Source of the DNA: Xenorhabdus beddingii
Lineage (GTDB): Bacteria > Pseudomonadota > Gammaproteobacteria > Enterobacterales > Enterobacteriaceae
Assembly (NCBI RefSeq): GCF_002127545.1
Contig: NZ_MUBK01000008.1
Span: 1-64,000 of the forward strand
Reading direction: 5' to 3'
Length of the DNA: 64,000 bases
Every line of letters begins with the position of its first letter. Position 1 is the stretch's first letter. A program made the translations under genes and the position numbers. The notes beneath the pieces are model-generated. The model ran no database searches. It was not told where the DNA came from and saw only the letters and a program-made list of their open reading frames with translations. Positions 54,365 to 63,848 of this stretch are shown here, piece after piece.

Positions 54365-55263
54365 GGTCAAATAGCCGCATTGACGTTTCTGGCTATACCT
54401 ATGTACATGAACATCTGCATATCGACCTTTCGGGTGCGAAAGGCAGCCTCGATTGCCGATTGGATCAATACGATCTGATTGTGGAGGAGCTTCATCATCT
54501 CTATGCCCTTGGGGTAAGAAACATTGTGGAGGTGACTAACCGTTACATGGGCCGTAATGCGCCTTTTCTGCTGGCTTTAATGCGTGATACCCACATCAAT
54601 ATCATTGCCTCGACAGGCTACTATAAACACCCTTTCTTCCCCAGCCATTTCAGTGCATTGAGTGTGCAGGCGATTGCCGATGAGATGATCTCAGAGATTG
54701 AAACCGGCATTGCCGGCACCGAATTAAAGGCCGGCGTGATCGCAGAAATCGGCTCCAGCCTTGGGCAAATCACGGCAGATGAGAAAAAAGTATTTGCCGC
54801 AGCCGCATTGGCGCATCAGGCTACAGGCTGCCCCATTTCTACCCATACCACCTTGAGCACAATGGGTCTTGAACAATTGGCTTTGCTAACAGAATTGGGG
54901 GTGCCTCCCGAACATGTCGCCATCGGCCATTGTGATTTGAAAGATAACCTCGATACCCTCATTCCACTGCTGGAAGCCGGGGCATGGGTGCAATTCGATA
55001 CCATCGGCAAAAATAATTACTATCCGGACAGCCAGCGTGTTGTCATGTTGCAGAAACTGGCCCAATTAGGGCTGCTTGAGCGGGTGATGCTTTCTCAGGA
55101 TATCACTCGCCGATCGCATTTAAAAAGTAATGGCGGCAATGGATTCGACTATCTGTTAACCGTATTCGTTCCCATGCTGCTGGAAGCGGGTTTCTCCCAA
55201 ACACAAATAGACCGGATGCTACGCGATAATCCTGCTCGATTTTTCCACCAGTCAGTTTTCTAA
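54355..55263 (+). CDS. php: Phosphotriesterase homology protein Php
   Basis: Php (about 302 residues; E. coli 292) is a binuclear-metal amidohydrolase of unknown substrate. The ligands are visible in order: HEHLH near residue 20, ELKAGVIAEIGSS (here Glu replaces the usual carboxylated Lys, as in E. coli Php), STHTTLSTMG, IGHCDLKDN and SQDITRRSH. The start is uncertain: no ATG or GTG is available upstream of the conserved part, so a TTG at 54355 is used. The frame is open further upstream to a stop at 54283 and might start at another rare codon. Confidence 0.9.
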   Translation: MAIGSNSRIDVSGYTYVHEHLHIDLSGAKGSLDCRLDQYDLIVEELHHLYALGVRNIVEVTNRYMGRNAPFLLALMRDTHINIIASTGYYKHPFFPSHFSALSVQAIADEMISEIETGIAGTELKAGVIAEIGSSLGQITADEKKVFAAAALAHQATGCPISTHTTLSTMGLEQLALLTELGVPPEHVAIGHCDLKDNLDTLIPLLEAGAWVQFDTIGKNNYYPDSQRVVMLQKLAQLGLLERVMLSQDITRRSHLKSNGGNGFDYLLTVFVPMLLEAGFSQTQIDRMLRDNPARFFHQSVF

Positions 55264-55267
55264 TTAC

Positions 55268-55312
55268 GTTTTTTAAGGCAAGGTTTTTAAGGCAAAATTT
55301 TCTAAGGTCCGG
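55268..55312. repeat. About 15-bp tandem repeat (3-4 copies) after php
   Basis: Units of the type GTTTTTTAAGGCAAG / GTTTTTAAGGCAAAA / TTTTCTAAGG follow the php stop codon (TTCTAA). Two later TAAs (about 55288-55290 and 55303-55305) are in the php frame. Copies are diverged, so borders are approximate. Confidence 0.7.
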
Positions 55313-55398
55313 TTGGCAAAAAACAGACTTTCAAAAGTAAAGGCTTCAAAAATATCATTTCTAATGATCCGATAAGAGACAAAAAGAGGGAGAACAAT

Positions 55399-55761
55399 AT
55401 GAAATTTGTCGTGGGTGGGCAAATGGAAAAAGAGACGATAGCCGAGCACATTCGTCAATTGGCCGGAGACAGAGCCACTTCCATTACCGTCATGAATGAC
55501 ATCGAAGCAGCAATGGCAATCAAAAATGGTGAAGCTGATTACTACCTTGGTGCGTGCAACACCGGGGGCGGCGGAGCATTAGCCATCGCCATCGCCCTTA
55601 TCGGCTTCGAACAATGTGCCACCATAGGTATGCCGGGCAAAATTCTGTCTGACGACGAAATCATTGCCCACGTCAAGGCAGGTAAAAAAGCATTTGGTTT
55701 CACAGGCCAGGATATTGATATCGTCCTGCCAGTGATCATCAACACCCTTCTCTCACTATAA
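55399..55761 (+). CDS. yhfU: YhfU, DUF2620 protein
   Basis: YhfU (120 residues) is a small soluble protein conserved in yhf operons. It contains KNGEADYYLGACNTGGGGAL and AKGKKAFGFTGQDI-like text. It resembles glycine-rich nucleotide- or cofactor-handling folds, but no function is known. It lies 11 bp before yhfT. Confidence 0.88.
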   Translation: MKFVVGGQMEKETIAEHIRQLAGDRATSITVMNDIEAAMAIKNGEADYYLGACNTGGGGALAIAIALIGFEQCATIGMPGKILSDDEIIAHVKAGKKAFGFTGQDIDIVLPVIINTLLSL

Positions 55762-55771
55762 GGAGCCTATC

Positions 55772-57139
55772 ATGCCACACCTCCATGATTTCCTGCTGAG
55801 ATTGATGGAAGTTGATCCTTTCAAGGCCGGATTATTGGCAGCCATTGGTGCCATTGCCTCCATGATGGCAAACCGGGGTATCGCGGTTTTCCATGATGGC
55901 CTGCGCCCGCTGCTGCCGGAATACCTTGAAGGACGAATGAGCCGGAAAGCACTCGCCGCCACCAGCTTTGCCCTGAGCATCGGTTTAGTGGTCGGTTTTG
56001 GTATTCCCTTTTCACTCACCGCACCCATTGTACTGGTGCACAGTCTGTTACTCGGTACTGACATGATTGGCATCTGGTGTGCCAACAGCCGGAGAGGTTT
56101 TATCGCCTCTGGTATCATCGGTGCCCTGTATGCCATCGCTTTGCTGGCGGGTCTGCGTTCGGTGGTCGAACTGTTTGCCATGCTGCCGGTTAATTTCACC
56201 GATGACCTTAAGAAAGTCGGTGATCCGATTGTCGCCTGCTTTGCCCTATTTCCCGCCATGGTTGTCGGCTACCAATATGGCTATCGCAAAGGGCTTTGGG
56301 TTATGTTCACCGCGCTGGTCGGCTATCTGGCCACCAAAGCCATTGGCCCACTGAGCTTTGGTGGCCTGATCGAAAAACCCGTCAGCATTGACCCTAACGG
56401 TGCCGCACTGCTGCTATCCATGATTGCCATGTTCTACTTTGCGATGCGTGAGCGTCCCGCATCCTCATCAGGACAGTCATCATCATCGGGACAGAAAGGT
56501 GCCAATGAAATTCTGGTCGGCCTGTTCTCAACCCGTATAGAGCGTATCCAGAAAAACAAGTGGTTGCTGATCCTGTGCGGTGGCCTGACGGCCAGTGCCG
56601 CAACCATGTCCTTCAGCCTGCTGGCGGAAGGCCCCGTATCCCTGCAATTAATGGCGCAGGGCGAGCAAACGAACGCTCTGCTGGTCGCATTGGCGCGTGC
56701 CATTGGGTTTATTCCATTGGTGGGTACGACGGCAATAGCCACCGGGGTTTACAGTCCGAATGGCATGAAATTCGTCTTTGTGGCGGGATTGGCAACGAAT
56801 AATCCGTGGATTGCCTTTATCGCGGGCGGTATCACTATGTTCATCGAGATCCAACTGCTGGCGAAAATTGCCATCTGGCTGGATAAATACCCCGGCGTGA
56901 AAGCCTGTAGCGGACACATTCGTACCGCGATCACCAAAATGCTCGAAGTTGCCCTGCTGGTGGGTGCGATGATCGCCTCCAACGCCATCCTGCCGGGTAT
57001 CGGCTTTATGATCGTGGCGGGTATCTACCTGCTCAACCGGACTTCCAAACGTCCTTTAGTGGAAATGGCTATCGGCCCCATCGCAACCATTGCTGTGGGT
57101 ATTCTTGCGAACCTGCTCTTTCTGCTGGGAATAAAATAA
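55772..57139 (+). CDS. yhfT: YhfT, polytopic membrane protein (probable transporter)
   Basis: YhfT (455 residues; E. coli 434) has about ten hydrophobic segments and is a probable transporter for the operon's unknown substrate. Characteristic segments are MMANRGIAVFHDGLRPLLPE near residue 28 and PNGMKFVFVAGLATNNPWIAF near 330. A hydrophilic loop near residue 230 contains a doubled SSSGQ motif (SSSGQSSSSGQKG) that comes from an in-frame 15-18-bp duplication. Confidence 0.92.
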   Translation: MPHLHDFLLRLMEVDPFKAGLLAAIGAIASMMANRGIAVFHDGLRPLLPEYLEGRMSRKALAATSFALSIGLVVGFGIPFSLTAPIVLVHSLLLGTDMIGIWCANSRRGFIASGIIGALYAIALLAGLRSVVELFAMLPVNFTDDLKKVGDPIVACFALFPAMVVGYQYGYRKGLWVMFTALVGYLATKAIGPLSFGGLIEKPVSIDPNGAALLLSMIAMFYFAMRERPASSSGQSSSSGQKGANEILVGLFSTRIERIQKNKWLLILCGGLTASAATMSFSLLAEGPVSLQLMAQGEQTNALLVALARAIGFIPLVGTTAIATGVYSPNGMKFVFVAGLATNNPWIAFIAGGITMFIEIQLLAKIAIWLDKYPGVKACSGHIRTAITKMLEVALLVGAMIASNAILPGIGFMIVAGIYLLNRTSKRPLVEMAIGPIATIAVGILANLLFLLGIK

Positions 57140-57143
57140 GAAA

Positions 57144-58229
57144 ATGAAAACCTATCCATTACAAAGCATGACGATGGCACAGGCACAACAGCAACAGTTC
57201 AGGCTGGTGGACATCATCTGTCGTCACTTTCCGGGGGCTGATTTTCTTTCGCAAGGTGATCTGGGCTTAGTCCCGGATCTCCGTCAGCCACGCATGACCC
57301 GACGCATTGAAGCCGTGATTGCCGCGTTTTTTGGTGCTGAAACAGCGGCCTTTGTCAATGGAGCAGGAACCGGCGCATTGCGTGCGGGGCTGGCGGCTTT
57401 AGTCGGCCCCAACTCAACATTGCTTGTACATAATGCGCCCATCTATCCCACCACCAAAGCCTCCATTGAGCAAATGGGGCTACATGTCGTCCATGCAGAT
57501 TTTAACCACACAGAACACATTGTGGCGGCCATCCGGCAACACCAGCCGGTGGCCTGTCTTGTCCAGCATACACGCCAGCAAATATCTGACCATTATTCAC
57601 TGCAAGAGGTGATCGATACGCTGAATCAATATCGCATTCCTTCATTGGTGGACGATAATTACGCAGCCATGAAAGTGGCACAGATTGGTTGTGAATATGG
57701 TGCAACCCTTTCCACATTTTCTTGCTTCAAGTTATTGGGGCCACAAGGCATCGGAATAGTTGTGGGGAAACAGGCCATCATTGATAACCTGCGCCACAGC
57801 ATGTATTCCGGGGGCTGTCAGGTACAAGGTTATCAGGCGATGGAGGCCCTGCGCGGTATGGTCTTCGCGCCGGTCATGCACGCCGTGCAGGCAGAAGTGA
57901 ACAACGAACTGGTCACGCGCTTGAATCAAGGGGTATTGCCACAAGTGAAACAGGCATTTCTCGCCAATGCCCAATCAAAAGTACTGCTCGTGGAATTTCA
58001 CCAACCCATTGCAGAAAAGGTACTCAACGCAGCCCATGCGTTCGGGGCACTCCCTTATCCGGTCGGCGCAGAATCAAAATTTGAAATCCCGCCCCTGTTT
58101 TACCGCATTTCCGGCACCTTTCGTCAGATCGATCCCACACTGGAACAACGTATGATCCGCATTAATCCCAATCGCAGCGGGGCAGATACCGTGATGCGTA
58201 TTTTACGGGCAAGCTGTCAATCGGAATAG
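57144..58229 (+). CDS. yhfS: YhfS, PLP-dependent aminotransferase-like enzyme
   Basis: YhfS (361 residues, as in E. coli) is a fold-type I PLP enzyme related to aminotransferases and cystathionine lyases. The Schiff-base lysine is in STFSCFKLLGPQGIG near residue 195, and the PLP-binding Asp in LVDDNYAAMKVA near 170. The gene begins 4 bp after yhfT. Its stop codon starts a four-copy 20-bp tandem array. Confidence 0.92.
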   Translation: MKTYPLQSMTMAQAQQQQFRLVDIICRHFPGADFLSQGDLGLVPDLRQPRMTRRIEAVIAAFFGAETAAFVNGAGTGALRAGLAALVGPNSTLLVHNAPIYPTTKASIEQMGLHVVHADFNHTEHIVAAIRQHQPVACLVQHTRQQISDHYSLQEVIDTLNQYRIPSLVDDNYAAMKVAQIGCEYGATLSTFSCFKLLGPQGIGIVVGKQAIIDNLRHSMYSGGCQVQGYQAMEALRGMVFAPVMHAVQAEVNNELVTRLNQGVLPQVKQAFLANAQSKVLLVEFHQPIAEKVLNAAHAFGALPYPVGAESKFEIPPLFYRISGTFRQIDPTLEQRMIRINPNRSGADTVMRILRASCQSE

Positions 58230-58289
58230 GAAGTTGTCTGTTGGAATAGAAAGTTGTCTGTTGGAATAGAAAGTTGTCTGTTGGAATTT
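58210..58289. repeat. 20-bp tandem repeat (4 copies) across the yhfS stop codon
   Basis: CAAGCTGTCAATCGGAATAG ends in the yhfS stop. It is followed by GAAGTTGTCTGTTGGAATAG, AAAGTTGTCTGTTGGAATAG and a fourth copy without TAG. As 20 is not divisible by three, the TAGs at 58229, 58249 and 58269 fall in three frames. Confidence 0.95.
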
Positions 58290-58375
58290 TCAAGGACTGA
58301 TAATATATCGTAAAGAAAGCGATGGGGCGGAGAACCTGAAATATAAAACTATTGCACCAGTATTACCAAAAAATA

Positions 58376-58504
58376 TAACGCCTGATTAGCATTGCAAAAT
58401 TAACCTATGGCCTTTCTGTTACTACATTACATAAGGTATTTCATCTGTTTTTATTATCTACCCACAATTTTGGATTAATGATACCAAAACAGAATCAGGC
58501 GTTA
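58376..58504. repeat. 129-bp segment bounded by a 12-bp inverted repeat
   Basis: TAACGCCTGATT (58376-58387) and AATCAGGCGTTA (58493-58504) are a perfect inverted repeat with 105 bp between. It lies between yhfS and the glycosyltransferase genes. It may be a small MITE-like element or a regulatory structure; no transposase or target duplication is visible. Confidence 0.5.
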
Positions 58505-58816
58505 ATAACTTAATTTGGTTTACATTAAGTATTAACATCTCGCTGAGTTTTGGTCAATTTAATTTATCAATTTAATCACATTCCCGTTCTTATTTTTAAG
58601 CAAAACGGCTGTTTTTCCCGGTGTCACATCACCAACTTCAAACAAAATAATCAAAATTAATCATAAAGTTAATCTTATTAAGCCCGGCAAATCATTCCCA
58701 CTTCACAACGCTTATTCCATCTAATGTGATATACATCACAATAACATAATAACAATAAGTTAATATACATAATTGACACTATATTCATCGATTTATTTTA
58801 ATAAGGAAAATAGATT

Positions 58817-60127
58817 ATGGCAAATCCAAAAAAAATCCATTACTTTTGGATGGGAAAAAATATACCAGAAGATGATCTAAGGAAAATCATCACCATCAAA
58901 TATGAAAACCCTGGTTATAAGGTTTATATATGGGGCGAAAGTAATATCCAATCATTAATCACAAAAACATTAGATTCCATTAAGTTTAAATTTAATGGCA
59001 AAAACTTTGATATTGGAATAATAAACCCCAATATTGAATACAGAAACATTCAGGATGCCTTTATATTCTTATGCAACAATCCCCAGCCTACTTATAAATC
59101 TTTAACAGTTCAGAACCACAAAATATTAGAAACAGATGAAAATTCTCTTAGTAATTATCATGAGAAAACCCAATACCTACAATATATATATTCTCTATTT
59201 TCGCGCGGAGTTTATCATAATTATGCCGTTGCAAGTGACATTGCCCGTTTGGTTATCTTATATATGGAGGGTGGGTTATACCTTGATGTTGATGTTGATT
59301 TGACTAATACTGATATAAAATATAAAGAAACAGAAATTTTTAACAGATATGTTGATGAGCAACCATTTGCTGATGAACACAAAGGTTCTCGACTGGAAAA
59401 AATAAGAAGCCTCATAGAAAAACCCTGTTTCGATCAATTAAACCATCGGTTGGATAAAAAAATTGTCGATATCAGAAAACCCAGGTTCGATAAATTAGAC
59501 CCTCCGTCGGAGGATATAGGCATTGGCGACATTAATGGTCGAAATTGGACTGAAATACAACCGGCCGATAGAAAATGGAATCATGTTAACCTAGAAAAAT
59601 TAAATCAGAGAAAACATGTCATTGAATGCCGTAAGAGTGCTATTTTACACAACAGGTTAGGTAATGCCATTATTTCAGCCCCGCCAAAATCAAGGGCTGT
59701 TTTAACCCTTTTAATTGACATGGCTTCCTCAATAAAAAAACATCATTTGCAACTTCAAATTAATCAATCCAGTAAGAAACATGAAATTAATTTTATAACC
59801 TCATTCAATGAAAGAGTCAAGCAGGCTCTAGAGTACCATGAACAGGGAATGATAAATATCGATATCAACTGCTCTCTGCCAGATCCGGTCTGGAGAACCG
59901 GTTTGAATGAATCTCAACCATTACGAAATACTGAAAGGCACCGTAGCTATAATCGCCTTAATGCCACCCTATCTTTAACAGGTCCCGGCTTTTATGCTGA
60001 CGAATTAGGATTCAGAGCCTCTGGTACTATTCCTGAAAGAATGAAACTGGCTAGCAAAGATAAATATGATTTAGTGTTCAAAAAAGTCGATGCCTCAGCA
60101 AAATGGGCCAGGATCAATAAAAAATGA
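58817..60127 (+). CDS. DXD-motif glycosyltransferase toxin-like protein 1
   Basis: This 436-residue protein resembles the catalytic part of TcdA/TcdB-like toxin glucosyltransferases (GT44-type). It has the N-terminal KKIHYFWMGKNIPEDDLRK, the ASDIARLVILYMEGGLYLDV segment and a DVDVD metal site at residues 157-161. DPVWRTG and the C-terminal AKWARINKK follow. Family members glycosylate Rho or other host proteins using UDP-sugar and Mn2+. It has no signal peptide, translocation or receptor domain, so how it reaches a target is unknown. It has a roughly 100-residue insertion after the DXD site compared with its neighbour. Confidence 0.75.
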   Translation: MANPKKIHYFWMGKNIPEDDLRKIITIKYENPGYKVYIWGESNIQSLITKTLDSIKFKFNGKNFDIGIINPNIEYRNIQDAFIFLCNNPQPTYKSLTVQNHKILETDENSLSNYHEKTQYLQYIYSLFSRGVYHNYAVASDIARLVILYMEGGLYLDVDVDLTNTDIKYKETEIFNRYVDEQPFADEHKGSRLEKIRSLIEKPCFDQLNHRLDKKIVDIRKPRFDKLDPPSEDIGIGDINGRNWTEIQPADRKWNHVNLEKLNQRKHVIECRKSAILHNRLGNAIISAPPKSRAVLTLLIDMASSIKKHHLQLQINQSSKKHEINFITSFNERVKQALEYHEQGMINIDINCSLPDPVWRTGLNESQPLRNTERHRSYNRLNATLSLTGPGFYADELGFRASGTIPERMKLASKDKYDLVFKKVDASAKWARINKK

Positions 60128-60173
60128 TATGAGTGATTTCAAATAAAACCCATTTAAAAAATAAGGATAACTC

Positions 60174-61322
60174 ATGCAAATACCTAAAAAAATCCACTAC
60201 TTCTGGTATGGAAATAACATACCAGAAAAATTTTTAAGGAATATGATAGAGATTCAATATGCAAACCCTGGTTATGAGGTCAATATTTGGGGAGATAACA
60301 ACAGCAAAACGTTAATTATGAAAACATTAAGAAATATTAAATTCAAGCATCATAATGCTTCTTTTGATATTGGTGAGATATCCGTTAATTTCACTTATAG
60401 AAATGTGGAGTCCGCTTTCAGATATCTATCTCAACAAGTTGATTTTCTGAGTACCAATCAACTTTCAACCTTGAATTGCTTTAGGTACTTCAAAAGACGA
60501 AAACAAGAAAATAATAACAAAAGGCGCTATGGTGACCATGTTGATTTAGTCAATTATTTACAGCACATATACCGTATTAATCTAAAAGGTAATTATCATA
60601 ATTATGCCTCATCCAGTGATCTTGCACGCTTAGTGATTTTATATATGGAAGGAGGTATCTATCTGGATACGGATGTTGAATTGAGTGATGCAGATATAAA
60701 AAACAGGCTTAAAAGGAAAGGTGCCATATTTGACAATCTACATCTGCAATCTGATATAGGCATAGGTGATTCTTCTGGGCTAGGTTGGTATTCTGGTGTC
60801 CCATATAATGAATTTGGCAATGCGATTATTGCCTCCCTGCCTCAATCAAAAAAGATTTTAAATATGTTATTGGACATGGCTATCATGATCAAAAAACATC
60901 ATCTTTCCATTCAAATGTATCAATCACCAAAATCTGATGAGATCTGTAAAATAAAAAAATTAAATAGATATCATGAAGTAGACAAACGAATTGATTTAGC
61001 GATCAAATTGAAAAATGCTCACCAGATTAATTTAGATATGAGATGTGGTATACAAGATCCTATATGGAGAACCGGTATCGACCCTAACGATGACAATGAT
61101 GAATTTGCATGTAAACTGAGGAGAATTGATTACACGGTAAGAATGACAGGGCCTGATTTTATTGACGATTACCTTAATCCTCAACAAAAAATAGATTTCC
61201 CGGATAACTATAAACTCAAGTCTAAAAATAGAGGGGACAGAATGTTTAAAGATGTCGATGATGCGGGAGAGTGGGCCAACATCAAAAAGAAAAAATACCC
61301 GGATGAAGATCCATTCACTTAA
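60174..61322 (+). CDS. DXD-motif glycosyltransferase toxin-like protein 2
   Basis: This 382-residue paralogue of the preceding protein begins MQIPKKIHYFWYGNNIPEKF and has SSDLARLVILYMEGGIYLDT with DTDVE at residues 165-169. SDIGIGD, LGNAII-like GNAIIASLPQSKK and DPIWRTG are shared. It lacks the long insertion of protein 1 and has a different stretch near residues 85-120. It starts 46 bp after gene 1, so both are probably co-transcribed. A duplicated toxin gene that diverged is the simplest explanation. Two-step catalysis or two host targets are possible but unproven. Confidence 0.75.
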   Translation: MQIPKKIHYFWYGNNIPEKFLRNMIEIQYANPGYEVNIWGDNNSKTLIMKTLRNIKFKHHNASFDIGEISVNFTYRNVESAFRYLSQQVDFLSTNQLSTLNCFRYFKRRKQENNNKRRYGDHVDLVNYLQHIYRINLKGNYHNYASSSDLARLVILYMEGGIYLDTDVELSDADIKNRLKRKGAIFDNLHLQSDIGIGDSSGLGWYSGVPYNEFGNAIIASLPQSKKILNMLLDMAIMIKKHHLSIQMYQSPKSDEICKIKKLNRYHEVDKRIDLAIKLKNAHQINLDMRCGIQDPIWRTGIDPNDDNDEFACKLRRIDYTVRMTGPDFIDDYLNPQQKIDFPDNYKLKSKNRGDRMFKDVDDAGEWANIKKKKYPDEDPFT

Positions 61323-61345
61323 CGCCTAATATGGATAACCCTATA

Positions 61346-61371
61346 TTTATAAGAACGGTTTATAAGAACGG
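61346..61371. repeat. 13-bp perfect tandem duplication downstream of the glycosyltransferases
   Basis: TTTATAAGAACGG occurs twice head to tail. It is followed by a short GTGAGCGGCAACG...GACGGGTATA stretch that resembles a worn end of the 196-bp repeat seen at 45299. Confidence 0.85.
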
Positions 61372-61479
61372 TGATTGAGGTGAGCGGCAACGTGAAAAAC
61401 GACGGGTATATGTAATGACTTTAAACGTTACCAAAAATCACCACAAAGCCCCGTCGTTCAGAGGCTGCCCATCTCACCG

Positions 61480-63573
61480 TCACTCTGCCGATGCCGAAGA
61501 ATTTACCGACGCCGAAAAATCGCCTTGCAGCCGCTCCACCAACGTCAGGATACTATAAAGCGCCACCGGTTGTTGCTCCTGATTCAATACCTGTACATCC
61601 CACATCACGACGCCATGTGGCTTATCTTCCGGCGTTTTCTGGACTTTCTTAATCTTTTTCTTGCACGTCAGACGTACCTGAATGGTATCGCCAATCTTGA
61701 CTGGTTCAATGAAACGCAGGTTCTCCATACCGTAGTTGGCAAGCACAGGCCCGACAGCGCCATCAACGAACAAGCCCGCCGCAGCCGATACAACAAAATA
61801 ACCGTGCGCCACACGTTCACCAAACAGAGATTCAGCCGCCCCCACTTTATCCATGTGGGCATAAAAATGATCCCCACTCAGGCAGGCAAAATTAACAATA
61901 TCCGCTTCCGTTACCGTCCGGCGAGCGGTCAGCAGGCTATCACCCATTTCAAGCTGTTCAAAATATTTGCGGAATGGATGGATCGGTTCTTCCTTCACTT
62001 TTGCGCCACGAACCCACTCACGGCCAATCGCAGCCAGCATACTTGGGCTGCCCTGAATCGCGGTACGCTGCATATAATGTTTCACCGCACGCAAACCACC
62101 CAGCTCTTCTCCACCACCAGCACGCCCCGGCCCACCATGCGCCAGCATGGGCAGGGGGGAACCATGCCCTGTGGATTCCGCAGAAGCCGCTTCATCCAAC
62201 ACCAACATACGACCATGAGCACACGCTGTCGCACGGATCACCTGTACAGCAATCTGCTCATCGGCCGTCACCAATGATCCCACCAAGCTGCCCTGTCCCA
62301 TCATCGCCAGTTCGATCGCCTGTTCAGTATCCTGATACGCCATTAACGTAGCAACTGGCCCAAAGGCTTCTGTGCTGTGTACCACCTGATTGGTCATGGG
62401 ATCAGCGCAATAAAGTAATGTCGGAGGGTAGAATGCCCCATTACTGTGACTATTGCCCGTCAGCACCCGTTGATCCAGTGACCCGCCACACAAGAGTTCA
62501 CAACCACTATTGCGCAATGCGTTGACTTTCGCCTGCACCTCATCGCGCTGTTCCAGATTAATCAACGCTCCCATGCGCACTTCCGGTAAGCGGGGATCAC
62601 CTACTATCACACCAGACAGTCGTTTGAGCAACGCTTGCCTGACGTCTTCCACATGACTGGCGGGCACAATAATACGCCGAATAGCTGTGCATTTTTGACC
62701 CGCCTTGACCGTCATTTCACGGACAACTTCTTTGATAAATATCCCAAATTCCGGCATGTCAGGCGTAACATCCTCACCCAAAATGCAGCAGTTGAGGGAA
62801 TCAGCTTCCATCGTAAAGGGAATGGATTTTTCTATCAGCCGGGGATGAGCGCGCAGCATCTGTCCTGTGTGTGCCGATCCGGTAAACGTCACGGCATCCT
62901 GATAATCGAGATGATCAAACAGATCACCAATACCCCCGCAGATCAATTGCAATGCCCCTTCCGGCACCAGACCGCTGTCGATGATCATTTTCACCATCGC
63001 CTGTGTCAATTGGGCCGATGCCGTCGCGGGTTTGATAATCGCCGGCATTCCCGCCATCCACGTTGGCGCCAGTTTTTCCAACATCCCCCAACAAGGAAAG
63101 TTAAAGGCATTGATATGCAGTGCCACACCGGGACGAGAAGTCAGTACATGGCGAGCCACAAACTGAGATTGTTTAGACAGCGGGATCATCTCATCCTCCG
63201 GCCACAGAGTATCATCCGGTAGTTCACGCCCTGCCAGCCCGGCATAAGAAAAAAGTGTCGCCACTCCGCCTTCAATATCAACCCAGCCATCTGAACGGGT
63301 CGCTCCCGTCTCCGTGGAAATGGCATACAGGGCGTCTTTGTTGGCAAGCAGATGCTTTGCAACGGCTTTCATCATCTGCGCACGTTGCTGGAATGTCATC
63401 GCAGCCAGCGCCTTTCCTCCTTTTTCACGGGCATATTCCAGACTTTTTGCGAGTGGCAACCCCTCTGAAGAGACCTGATACAAGGCTTCGCCGCTGACGG
63501 CATGATGAATGGTTCTGGTGTTGCCCTGCCCATAAACCCAAGCGCCACAAATGTAACTCGTCAACTGTTGCAT
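61480..63573 (-). CDS. paaZ: Bifunctional PaaZ: oxepin-CoA hydrolase / semialdehyde dehydrogenase
   Basis: PaaZ (697 residues) opens the oxepin-CoA ring in phenylacetate degradation and oxidises the resulting semialdehyde with NADP. The N-terminal aldehyde dehydrogenase has the catalytic Cys in [11 protein letters not shown] and Glu in [11 protein letters not shown]. The C-terminal MaoC-type hydratase includes [17 protein letters not shown]. The start MQQLTSY at 63573 has GGAG upstream and agrees with E. coli. The last residues ([11 protein letters not shown]) come from an 18-bp duplication. It is divergent from paaA. Confidence 0.96.
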   Translation of the reverse strand: MQQLTSYICGAWVYGQGNTRTIHHAVSGEALYQVSSEGLPLAKSLEYAREKGGKALAAMTFQQRAQMMKAVAKHLLANKDALYAISTETGATRSDGWVDIEGGVATLFSYAGLAGRELPDDTLWPEDEMIPLSKQSQFVARHVLTSRPGVALHINAFNFPCWGMLEKLAPTWMAGMPAIIKPATASAQLTQAMVKMIIDSGLVPEGALQLICGGIGDLFDHLDYQDAVTFTGSAHTGQMLRAHPRLIEKSIPFTMEADSLNCCILGEDVTPDMPEFGIFIKEVVREMTVKAGQKCTAIRRIIVPASHVEDVRQALLKRLSGVIVGDPRLPEVRMGALINLEQRDEVQAKVNALRNSGCELLCGGSLDQRVLTGNSHSNGAFYPPTLLYCADPMTNQVVHSTEAFGPVATLMAYQDTEQAIELAMMGQGSLVGSLVTADEQIAVQVIRATACAHGRMLVLDEAASAESTGHGSPLPMLAHGGPGRAGGGEELGGLRAVKHYMQRTAIQGSPSMLAAIGREWVRGAKVKEEPIHPFRKYFEQLEMGDSLLTARRTVTEADIVNFACLSGDHFYAHMDKVGAAESLFGERVAHGYFVVSAAAGLFVDGAVGPVLANYGMENLRFIEPVKIGDTIQVRLTCKKKIKKVQKTPEDKPHGVVMWDVQVLNQEQQPVALYSILTLVERLQGDFSASVNSSASAE
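61484..61519. repeat. 18-bp tandem duplication at the paaZ 3' end
   Basis: TCTGCCGATGCCGAAGAA (61484-61501) and TTTACCGACGCCGAAAAA (61502-61519) are adjacent diverged copies that encode the last two six-codon units of PaaZ. They stop just before the stop codon at 61480-61482. Confidence 0.75.
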
Positions 63574-63848
63574 TTTTTTCTCCACTAATCTCATTAATGA
63601 ATCAATCATGAAGTAACATCATGCTATTTATGTATCATATACCTCATTAACAAAACCACTGTTATTGTTAACAAAATAAAAACATCTGTATCCAATCGCG
63701 CGACTATTTTCTTATCCCCCTCCAATAGCGCAAATTAACCAATTGTTTTATAAGCAATATAAATTCATATTGTGATGTGTACGACAAATAGACAACTTAA
63801 ACATTTGATATTTTTGTTACCAGTTTGTAGATTCATAGTTATTGAAAG
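63574..63848. other. paaZ upstream region
   Basis: This is AT-rich and non-coding. It should contain the paaZ promoter reading left. I see no second PaaX-type element by eye. Confidence 0.4.

Noticed and set aside
61525..62277. Plus-strand frame of 250 codons inside paaZ
   Set aside because: It lies antisense to a conserved enzyme, has no ribosome binding site, and its His/Arg/Thr-rich composition is that of an antisense frame.
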